Virus record (IMG/VR): IMGVR_UViG_3300010354_000729
Span: 1-22,519 of that record
Source of the DNA: a virus
Reading direction: 5' to 3' (one strand)
Length of the DNA stretch: 22,519 bases
Part shown: positions 1-6,782 of the stretch, in pieces
Position numbering within the stretch: position 1 is the stretch's first letter
Layout of the letters: each line of letters begins with the position of its first letter
Translations under genes and position numbers: made by a program
Notes under the pieces: model-generated
The model's database searches: none
Told to the model about the DNA's origin: nothing
The model's input: the letters and a program-made list of their open reading frames with translations, nothing else

Positions 1-15
1 AGAATTATCTAAAAA

Positions 16-23
16 TATTTATA
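16..23 (-). promoter_or_regulatory. T4-type late promoter, presumed for gene 18 beyond the window
   Basis: Read on the minus strand this is an exact TATAAATA, the T4 late promoter -10 element recognised by the gp55 late sigma factor (established for T4; NATAAATA is the form described in cyanomyoviruses). It lies 20 bases past the gp17 stop codon and points out of the left edge, where gene 18 (tail sheath) is expected from T4 order. There is no start codon between it and the window edge, so the target gene is inferred. Confidence 0.75.
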
Positions 24-42
24 ATTTCCTCCCTTTTAAGAA

Positions 43-1764
43 CTATCTGTAGTCCCACATGTAGGATCTATCGCCATATTCATCAACATTCCACACTTCC
101 ATTACTTGATTGCTTTTATCCGATCCTACCCATATCCACCTATCATTGTTTTCTCTATCAATAATTGGTTCGAATTCATCTAAACCATCCGAAATAAATC
201 CAAATGGTGACATATCTTGTTCTATTTGATTTTTTTGCTCTTCATAGATTCTTTTACGAACATCATTGTCCGTCATTTCTTTGAAATAATCTTGAGCAAC
301 TAACCAAGAAAAAATAACCAGACACATAGCCAAGTCATCATTACACCCTTCTTCTGCTTCGAATGAATTATGTTTTTGGGTAAAAGTTGTAAGTTCACTA
401 ATTATTTCATAGTCATTAACCAATAACTTATCATCTTCTAATAAAGTTTTTAAATTTGAACATCCCAACTTTTTAACAGATGATGTCATTCGAACACCAA
501 GTTGAGACTTTTTACCACTGAATCCAGAACCAACTATTTGCCCTGCACGACCTCTCATAGAACACATTAAAATGTTATCATATTCAAGATCAAAATGAAG
601 AATATTTGATACTTGATCTCCAATATCATTTACTTCTATTAAAATCCAAGCATTGTTATATCCTTTTGCTACTTCATTAATAATACTTGGAAATAACATT
701 GGTTTAATTTCGTTATTTCTGTATTTTGCTACAGTCTTGTATGGAAAATTGGTAATATCAAAAACAATAAATGCCGAATAATCATTACCAATTCCGCGAG
801 CAACGTCTACGGTAATTAGATAATTGTTTTCTTCTTTTGGATTTTCGTAAATATCCAAATTAGCATTTCTTTTTATTGGATCTTCATATACAAGATTCCT
901 TAGTTTTGATGGATTGATTAAAGTATTGACCGACCCTAAAAACTCACACTCAAACTCTGTTTTGAACTGTTGTTCTGAAGTGTTTGCAATAGTCTGCTCT
1001 TTCCACTTCTCATCTCTTCCAGGAACTTCAGACCAGTGAACATCAGTGGGAACATATTCATTTTTACCCTTCTCAGAATCATGCCACATACGGTAGAAAT
1101 GATTCATACCGCGAGGAGTAGAAACTATAATGACTTTTGTACTTTGACCTGACGATATAGTAGGATAAACAGAGGCAAAGAAGTCATCAGCAATGTGATT
1201 CGGGATGAACGCGAACTCGTCCAAAAAGATGATATTGTACGATCCGCCACGAACAGCAGATGCAGAAGTAGATGCGGCGATAATTTTAGATCCATTTTCT
1301 AATTCTAATGATCCCCTGTTCCATGACAGGATACCTTGCTGCATCCACTTTGGTAAATTTTCATAAGCAAGTTGCAATCTTCCAAGTAAATCTCTTGCAG
1401 TAGATGCTTTGTTCGCTAGAATAGCTATGTTAACATTATCGTTGAAAACGGCGTAGTGTAGTAAGTATGAAACACAAGTTGTTGATTTACCCGTCTGGCG
1501 GGGCATTTTGCAAATATTAAATCTGTTTTTATGGAAATTATTTACTAGTTTCTCTTGAAAGGGATACATTTCAAATGGAACAAGACCATGATCAAGAGAA
1601 ACAATTTTGATATAGTTTTTTGCAAAATATACTGGATCTTCTTTGCACTTTAAAAATTCAATAACCTGTTCTTCTGTCCAAGAAAATGTGGTATTTGCCC
1701 TCTTTAAATTTGGATTAGAAAGATAAGCATCAGATTGCTTAAGTTGAATATCTTGAATTGACAT
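43..1764 (-). CDS. gp17: Terminase large subunit (packaging ATPase/nuclease), T4 gp17 family
   Basis: This is the motor and headful nuclease that pumps concatemeric DNA through the portal into the prohead. The N-terminal ATPase has Walker A PRQTGKST (residues 88-95), Walker B NIIFLDEFAF (177-186, with D182/E183) and the coupling motif VSTPRG (214-219). The C-terminal RNase H-like nuclease shows the expected acidic triad: D320 in ITVDVARG, E377 in ILIEVND and D476/D477 in NDDLAM. At 573 residues it is close to T4 gp17 (610) and looks intact. The ATG lies 3 bases after the preceding stop. A GGAGAG tract about 14 bases upstream is too far away for a strong ribosome binding site, so translational coupling is likely. 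Unlike in T4, the gene is not adjacent to gp16; three genes intervene. Confidence 0.98.
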   Translation of the reverse strand: MSIQDIQLKQSDAYLSNPNLKRANTTFSWTEEQVIEFLKCKEDPVYFAKNYIKIVSLDHGLVPFEMYPFQEKLVNNFHKNRFNICKMPRQTGKSTTCVSYLLHYAVFNDNVNIAILANKASTARDLLGRLQLAYENLPKWMQQGILSWNRGSLELENGSKIIAASTSASAVRGGSYNIIFLDEFAFIPNHIADDFFASVYPTISSGQSTKVIIVSTPRGMNHFYRMWHDSEKGKNEYVPTDVHWSEVPGRDEKWKEQTIANTSEQQFKTEFECEFLGSVNTLINPSKLRNLVYEDPIKRNANLDIYENPKEENNYLITVDVARGIGNDYSAFIVFDITNFPYKTVAKYRNNEIKPMLFPSIINEVAKGYNNAWILIEVNDIGDQVSNILHFDLEYDNILMCSMRGRAGQIVGSGFSGKKSQLGVRMTSSVKKLGCSNLKTLLEDDKLLVNDYEIISELTTFTQKHNSFEAEEGCNDDLAMCLVIFSWLVAQDYFKEMTDNDVRKRIYEEQKNQIEQDMSPFGFISDGLDEFEPIIDRENNDRWIWVGSDKSNQVMEVWNVDEYGDRSYMWDYR

Positions 1765-1767
1765 AAT

Positions 1768-3198
1768 TTAATAAATTTCTCTCCACTGAATTGCTGCCGC
1801 AACTGCTGCAACCGAATTTCCCTGCGTTGTAATAGTTCTTATAACTAGTGCATAAATTTCAGAATTGTCTGAATTTATATTCTGCACAATAACATTTTTC
1901 TTTGCTGCCGTAAGTTCCCCAGAAGAAACTGGTGATAATGAGTTTTGTGATGCACCAGAAGGAACAAAACCTGAAGCAAATACATCACCATCACTATAAG
2001 TTGTTGCATTTACGCAATATTCAACACCACTATTGTCTGATGCAGATGTCCAAGTTAAGGCACCCCCGTTTCCAATAAATGCTGAACTTGGAAGTTTTAC
2101 AATCTTATAAACAATACTATTTGTTTCGCAATACAATGAAATATTGTTTAAACGAACAGATATTCTATTTGGATATCCTTGAAAACTATTTTTAAGACGA
2201 ATGGCAATTAAAGGAAACTCTGTTCCTGCTGGAGTTGGTGTTGTTCTTGTGGTAGTCATTGTGTATGCAAAGTCAATACCACTTTCCGTATATCCTCCCT
2301 CACTTGCAACTGTGGAGCAAATTTGATCAAATGATGCTCCAACACCAACAGCAGTATTTCTTATTTCACAACGAACTGGAAGGTTTGGATTTGAAATATA
2401 AACTTTTGGATTATTATTGGAATGTAAAAATTCGTGAGCAGAAATCAATTTTCCGTCGTGTGCAAAACCACAACGAACTCTACCTACACCTAACCATTGA
2501 AAATCGATGAATAAAAGTTGAGTTTTTGTGAAATCAAGATTAAATCCTGATGCTCCAGTTCCATCACATTTATCTTTATTCCATTGAGATTGTGGAATTC
2601 TGGTTTCTGTTGCAATTCCACTTGTGAATGTTCTAATGACCCAATTATAAGTTCCAATACCAGCATTTACACCATCCGAGGTGCTTAATCCAACTTGTTC
2701 TAAGTATATTCCATCTCTATCATCAAAGTATCCAGTTCTTTTTGTTGCATTCTGTTGAGGTGCATAGAAATTAAAAGAACTAAAAATCAGTTGTGATTTT
2801 CCTGGTTGATAATGATGATATGCTTTTGTTTGGTGAACACAATATGCAGTGCTTCCAATACCTGTTTGTAATCTTGCACAAGCTTGATTTGGTATGAATG
2901 ATATTGTAGACCCAGCACCAGAATAACTATCTATAAAATTGTTATCAATCGCATAGAGATGTTTATAGTCCCCAAGAGTAAATGGTTCTGAAATTCTTTG
3001 TCTACCAAAAGCATCAATAGCAGGTGTATCTGGATTTAGGGTTACATAAGTTCCAGTTGATATTGCAACATTTCCTGTAACTGGAAATGGATTTGTGGTA
3101 GAAACTATTTCGCCATTCTTATTGGCGACCATATTCACCTCAAACAGAGTTCTTTCCTGATTTAGAAAGTCCTGTGTATTCTTATTAAATTGTGCCAT
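1768..3198 (-). CDS. Virion structural protein of marine T4-like phages
   Basis: This 476-residue protein resembles a structural protein family common in marine myoviruses. I recognise it mainly by the segment around residues 62-90 (AFGRQRISEPFTLGDYKHLY) and the downstream QTKAYHHYQPGKSQL (about 125-139) and KRTGYFDDRDG stretches. The sequence is rich in beta-forming residues, aromatics, Gly, Ser and Thr, with no signal peptide, membrane segment or enzymatic motif. It may be a capsid or tail surface (lectin-like) component, but its position in the virion is not evident. The start has a plausible GGGGTGA ribosome binding site 8 bases upstream, and the gene begins 3 bases after the 105-residue gene. 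It ends 3 bases before gp17, so these genes are probably co-transcribed. Finding a structural gene between the two terminase subunits is unlike T4. Confidence 0.8.
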   Translation of the reverse strand: MAQFNKNTQDFLNQERTLFEVNMVANKNGEIVSTTNPFPVTGNVAISTGTYVTLNPDTPAIDAFGRQRISEPFTLGDYKHLYAIDNNFIDSYSGAGSTISFIPNQACARLQTGIGSTAYCVHQTKAYHHYQPGKSQLIFSSFNFYAPQQNATKRTGYFDDRDGIYLEQVGLSTSDGVNAGIGTYNWVIRTFTSGIATETRIPQSQWNKDKCDGTGASGFNLDFTKTQLLFIDFQWLGVGRVRCGFAHDGKLISAHEFLHSNNNPKVYISNPNLPVRCEIRNTAVGVGASFDQICSTVASEGGYTESGIDFAYTMTTTRTTPTPAGTEFPLIAIRLKNSFQGYPNRISVRLNNISLYCETNSIVYKIVKLPSSAFIGNGGALTWTSASDNSGVEYCVNATTYSDGDVFASGFVPSGASQNSLSPVSSGELTAAKKNVIVQNINSDNSEIYALVIRTITTQGNSVAAVAAAIQWREIY

Positions 3199-3201
3199 TA
3201 A

Positions 3202-3519
3202 TTATTCACCCCAAGTCAATCTTTCTGGTTGATATCTCTGAGAACTTTTAATTTTTAAAGAACTTTGAGATTGTGTTGGATAGATGTTATGAACAATCGC
3301 TCCTGGATATTCTCCTTGAAGATTTTCTGCTAGTTCATTTTTATTCATCATCTTACCTTCAACTTCTAAACGATACATCTTTCCTTCCCAAACAACATCT
3401 GCAAAGAAGGACTCTCCAACTGGATCTGACTGTGTATCAGATCCGTTTACATAGAGATTTCCATTGAAATCTCCTGCAATATTGATGCTTTCTGATAAAA
3501 ATTGTTGAAATGATTTCAT
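3202..3519 (-). CDS. Small protein with T4-like capsid-targeting N-terminus; candidate internal head protein
   Basis: This 105-residue protein has no known function. Its first ten residues, MKSFQQFLSE, align without gaps to the T4 internal-protein capsid-targeting sequence MKTYQEFIAE. M, K, Q, F and E are identical and the other five positions are conservative. The L-S-E at residues 8-10 fits the (L/I)-x-E cleavage signature of the gp21 prohead protease, so cleavage would leave about 95 residues starting SINIAG. The body has a VVWEGKMYRLEVEG beta segment and an ELAENLQGEYPGAIVHNIYP segment (about 62-81), suggesting a small alpha/beta fold. The C-terminus ends in RYQPERLTWGE. No cysteines or membrane segment are present. 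The ATG lies one base after the 671-residue gene's stop and lacks a clear ribosome binding site, implying coupled translation. Packaging inside the head is inference from the N-terminus. Confidence 0.75.
   Translation of the reverse strand: MKSFQQFLSESINIAGDFNGNLYVNGSDTQSDPVGESFFADVVWEGKMYRLEVEGKMMNKNELAENLQGEYPGAIVHNIYPTQSQSSLKIKSSQRYQPERLTWGE
3490..3519 (-). other. Predicted capsid-targeting sequence and prohead-protease site
   Basis: This stretch encodes MKSFQQFLSE, the first ten residues of the 105-residue protein. In T4 the equivalent decapeptide directs internal proteins into the prohead core and is cleaved after Glu by gp21. Predicted cleavage here is between E10 and S11. The similarity is read directly from the sequence; the function is inferred. 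Confidence 0.6.
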
Positions 3520-3520
3520 T

Positions 3521-5536
3521 TTAGTTACAGTTCCAACGACGGAGGGCTTTGTTAATTCTTGAATCTGGATCTCTTGCGGTTTTTGCTGAAGTAAGTTTTG
3601 ATTTCATTCCTTTCATACGACGGCAAAAATTAGCACGACGCTTTGCTCTTTTTCCCTTTGGTTTCTTTTCAGTGACCGCAGTTTGGAGTTTTGAACCTGG
3701 ATTCTCTTGGCGATAAGCATCAACTGCTGCTTGACTTAATCCATCAGTTTTGTCTTTTCTATTGACTTTTTGCCAATCTTCAGATAATCCAAAATCTGCT
3801 CTCCAATTTGAATATCCTTCTTTTTGTTGCTTCTTAGGACTAGTCAATAAACCATAAATACCGCCCGCAATTGCCAGTGGAATTGCAACTTTAGGATTTT
3901 TTACTTTTGATAATGCTTTTAAAAGTGATGGTTTTGCTGCAGTTTTTGCTGCTCTTCTTGCTTGCGCTGCTGCTACATTTTGCGCTCCTTGCCTACGTGC
4001 CGCAGACATACGATCATAAGATGATTGCGTTCTAGCACTTTGTCCCCTATTCTGAGTCGTTGTTGATTTGGGTACATTAGGTAGTTGTGATCCAGAACCT
4101 ACTGGTTTTGGTGTTGCTGATTTTGCTTGTTTTCTCATTGCATCAATTTTTTCTGCAGCACCAGGATTTGATTTTTTGAGATTTTCAATTTGTTCTGGAG
4201 TCATATCTTTTAATTTATCTTCCCACTTCTCTGAGATAATTAATTCATCTCTCCAGTTGGAATATTCTTCCTTCTTCACACAACGATTGTAAGTTTTTCC
4301 GAACAACTTCTGGGTACCTTTTTTCTCATATCCCGCCCAACACTTTTTCGCCTCATCAACATTATGCTCTCCACTTTCAATATAATCTGCAGCAGAATCA
4401 ATATAATCTGCTGCTTTTGTAATTTTTGACTGAACCCATGCCTCAATATTACCTTCACCCTTCATTTTTTTACGAAGTCTTTTTGCTGCAGAAATAATTG
4501 TGGATAATTCCGAGCGTGCCATTGAATATTCATGATCATATCCTTCTGGCATATTTCCAGGATGTGGCATGGTTGTATTAAAATCTTTTTTTGAACTAAT
4601 TAATTCTGCTGGTAATGAAAACATATCCCAGTATTTTGTACCATATTTACATTCTTCTCTTCTTTCATTCTTTTTACATTTTGGACAATATCTCTCTAAT
4701 TTATCTCTAATTGGGCCGTCCCAGTCATATGTAAGTGCTCCAGTATAAGCACTCTCAGTCTTTGTTCCCCAATTTGAAGCGCCTTTTTTACGACATTTGA
4801 CCAGTGCTCCAGATGCATATGCACTTGGCCAAACACTATATCTAGATTTTACTTTATGATAACAAGCATCTTTTTTACCACTACCTTTACCTGGTTTATC
4901 TTTTGCTTCCTGAATTTCTATTTCTTCTTTCATTTTTTTTCTAGGTGAATCTGTGGAAACATATGTTGGTTTTGCAGCACCTGATTTTTGCTGTTGACTA
5001 GGATCTGCTGCCTTTTTTCTTCTTGCTGCAGATAATCTTTCGGACTTTGACATACTTGCTCTTTTTGATGAAGAAACACATTTAGGAACACCTTCACCAG
5101 GTTCATCACTAGCGCAAGTTCCACCAGTTACAACATTTACCCAACCTGGTTTTCCATCTTTTGATTTACTATCGAACCATTTATGCAAACTACCTTCAGA
5201 GACATCTTTAAATTTTTTATGATGCTTCTTGGCATCTGCTTCCATCTTTTTTAAACGAGTATAATAATCTGGAATTTCATCTAAATGTTGGAGAGCAATT
5301 TCCCTAGCAAGTTTATGATCTTTAGTGTGCTCATGCTCAATTGGTTCTCCCATATCCAATTGCTTTTGAATAAAAGAAACTTTCAAACGATGCTTCTTAG
5401 CAATCTGTTCAACTGTTTTAAATGGTTTTAATTGCTCTTTCAATTTTTTTCTGCGACCTTGACAATGTGCCTTTTGAGAAAATCCTTTGGGATTATTACA
5501 ATCAATAGATTTTTTATATTTTTCTGACCAACCCAT
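3521..5536 (-). CDS. Mosaic Lys/Cys-rich multi-module protein, unknown function
   Basis: This 671-residue protein is a string of short modules seen in different orders in marine phage (and some giant virus) proteins. Visible modules are: SEKYKKSIDCNNPKGFSQKA (4-23); a DUF5661-like HEHTKDHKLAREIALQHLDE stretch running on to PDYYTRL (68-95); a DUF5872-like region around HKWFDSK to YVSTDSPRK (118-200); KKDACYHKVKSRYSVWPSAY (221-240); a CxxC...C zinc-knuckle-like region (C284, C287, C296); a helical MARSELSTIISAAKRLRKKM block (339-390); CWAGYEKKGTQKLFGKT (399-415); and a basic CRRMKGMKSKLTSAKTARD tail (638-656). YSNWR...(I/L)SE occurs twice (425-436 and 575-586). A hydrophobic stretch (about 550-565) could span a membrane. 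No catalytic motif is evident. The start is the conserved MGWSEKYKKS but has no clear ribosome binding site. It lies 14 bases after gp16. It may be a packaged internal or scaffold-like protein; that is inference. Confidence 0.8.
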   Translation of the reverse strand: MGWSEKYKKSIDCNNPKGFSQKAHCQGRRKKLKEQLKPFKTVEQIAKKHRLKVSFIQKQLDMGEPIEHEHTKDHKLAREIALQHLDEIPDYYTRLKKMEADAKKHHKKFKDVSEGSLHKWFDSKSKDGKPGWVNVVTGGTCASDEPGEGVPKCVSSSKRASMSKSERLSAARRKKAADPSQQQKSGAAKPTYVSTDSPRKKMKEEIEIQEAKDKPGKGSGKKDACYHKVKSRYSVWPSAYASGALVKCRKKGASNWGTKTESAYTGALTYDWDGPIRDKLERYCPKCKKNERREECKYGTKYWDMFSLPAELISSKKDFNTTMPHPGNMPEGYDHEYSMARSELSTIISAAKRLRKKMKGEGNIEAWVQSKITKAADYIDSAADYIESGEHNVDEAKKCWAGYEKKGTQKLFGKTYNRCVKKEEYSNWRDELIISEKWEDKLKDMTPEQIENLKKSNPGAAEKIDAMRKQAKSATPKPVGSGSQLPNVPKSTTTQNRGQSARTQSSYDRMSAARRQGAQNVAAAQARRAAKTAAKPSLLKALSKVKNPKVAIPLAIAGGIYGLLTSPKKQQKEGYSNWRADFGLSEDWQKVNRKDKTDGLSQAAVDAYRQENPGSKLQTAVTEKKPKGKRAKRRANFCRRMKGMKSKLTSAKTARDPDSRINKALRRWNCN

Positions 5537-5550
5537 CAGATCAAAAAGAA

Positions 5551-5979
5551 CTATTCTTTATTATTTAGAAAACCTTGCTTTAGTAATTTTGATAATTCGG
5601 AGGTAGATCCAACAAAAACTGCATTATTGGTAACATTGTTCGTTGTTTTTACAGTTTCTTCTTCTATATCTTTTAATTTCTTTTGTAAATCTATAAGTTT
5701 GTCGGTTACGTCACCAACACTTTTTATAAGTTGCCCAGCGACCTCATAGGCCCTTGGTTGATCACTTTCTGCAGCAAGTTCCATAATTCCATCAATCGCT
5801 TCCTGACCCTTTTCAATTAAAGAGTAAAGGTTCGCTCTTGTATATTCATAATCTTTTTTTATATCAACTGATGATTGATCAATAGGTTTTATTTCTGTAC
5901 AATTTGGTTCTTCATAAATCTGCATTTCGCTAGTTGTGTTTAACACATTGTCTAAGGAGTCAAAATTTTTAGATTTCAT
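5551..5979 (-). CDS. gp16: Terminase small subunit, T4 gp16 family
   Basis: This is the DNA-recognition and regulatory subunit of the packaging motor, which forms an oligomeric ring and modulates gp17. At 142 residues it is slightly shorter than T4 gp16 (164). The helical core, about residues 43-105, follows T4 closely: DYEYTRANLY matches DYGVVRRNMH, ESDQPRAYEV matches NADSPRHMEV, and LIDLQKKLKDI matches ILKLHKDMKDI. The C-terminal NAVFVGSTSEL (119-129) corresponds to T4 NATVFMGSPTEL. The ATG lies 5 bases after the gp15 stop with no obvious ribosome binding site, so coupling to gp15 is likely. It is followed by the 671-residue mosaic gene instead of gp17, which is the unusual feature of this locus. 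Confidence 0.93.
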   Translation of the reverse strand: MKSKNFDSLDNVLNTTSEMQIYEEPNCTEIKPIDQSSVDIKKDYEYTRANLYSLIEKGQEAIDGIMELAAESDQPRAYEVAGQLIKSVGDVTDKLIDLQKKLKDIEEETVKTTNNVTNNAVFVGSTSELSKLLKQGFLNNKE

Positions 5980-5984
5980 GGAAT

Positions 5985-6782
5985 TTAAATATCAATTTGT
6001 TGGACAGGACTGTAAACTTTTGCGTCTCCAAAAAACTCCCAATTCTCATTAAATCCAAAATCATCATTTGGTTGTGCATCAATAGGATCTGGAGTAACTG
6101 TATATCTTACTTCTCTTCTTGCAGTTTGAACATCTGTAGATGAATACATATCCACTTGAACCTTGCGAATAAGACCATCCGTGCTGTCTGATATTGGACC
6201 AAAGAGATATGTTTTTGCGGTAAATTGTAAAGTATATAATAAAATTCTTCTAGTAGAAAAATCACCTTCATAGTCATCTCTGAAGGAAATATCATCTAAA
6301 ACTATTGGAATATCTTTTTTTTCTCCAATAATATCAACCATATCAATAGTAACACTAAAAGCAGGTTGAAAAAATGGTAAAATTTGTTCTATAATTTGAA
6401 GAACATCGTCATTTAATTTTGCCATTATGTTCAATTCAAATCCTATATTGTATGGTACTGGCATGAAAACCTTTTTAATATTGTTTCCATCAGAAGCTTT
6501 AAAAGATTGAGAAATTCCAGACTTTCTTGCAGAGTCATATTTGATGGAATTCATCTCAAAAGACATTCTTGGTAGTGTTATTGCAACTGGTTTATTTAAA
6601 TCTGCTTGTTGCTCTAAACGTGCCAAAAACTTTTGAGTTGGTCCATATGCTAAAGGAACTCTCACATCACTGTAATCGTTACCATCACCATCTTGATGTT
6701 TTATTGATATATTATTGAAAAGATTGCCAAAAGCAATAATTGTTTTTCTAATATTTTGGTGATAAAAATATGTTCCTAGCAT
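5985..6782 (-). CDS. gp15: Tail sheath stabilizer and completion protein, T4 gp15 family
   Basis: gp15 caps the finished contractile tail as a hexameric ring and joins it to the head neck. The 265-residue length fits T4 gp15 (272). Diagnostic matches are the N-terminal YFYHQNIRKTIIAFGNLFNN (residues 5-24), the core QIIEQILPFFQPAFSVTI (129-146; T4 QIVEQILPYFQPHFNTTM), and GDFSTRRILLYTLQF followed by SDSTDGLIRK (173-207). The C-terminus, ending QQIDI, is shorter than the Pro-rich T4 tail. Start and stop overlap the upstream gp14 gene by one base (TAATG), a classic termination-reinitiation arrangement, with no strong ribosome binding site of its own. Confidence 0.95.
   Translation of the reverse strand: MLGTYFYHQNIRKTIIAFGNLFNNISIKHQDGDGNDYSDVRVPLAYGPTQKFLARLEQQADLNKPVAITLPRMSFEMNSIKYDSARKSGISQSFKASDGNNIKKVFMPVPYNIGFELNIMAKLNDDVLQIIEQILPFFQPAFSVTIDMVDIIGEKKDIPIVLDDISFRDDYEGDFSTRRILLYTLQFTAKTYLFGPISDSTDGLIRKVQVDMYSSTDVQTARREVRYTVTPDPIDAQPNDDFGFNENWEFFGDAKVYSPVQQIDI

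Noticed and set aside
27-33. Ribosome-binding-site-like GGGAGGA on the minus strand just after the gp17 stop
   Set aside because: It lies upstream of the TATAAATA promoter and no ATG, GTG or TTG lies within usable distance before the window edge, so it cannot serve a visible gene.
5562-5569. TCTAAATA upstream of the 671-residue gene as a late promoter
   Set aside because: The mismatch falls at the second base, a conserved position, and the site is inside gp16 coding sequence; too weak to call.
5551-5979. Frameshift or truncation in gp16 because gp17 does not follow it
   Set aside because: gp16 is complete, with the T4-like C-terminal VFVGSTSEL motif and a normal length, and gp17 is also intact with its own start; the separation is due to inserted genes.
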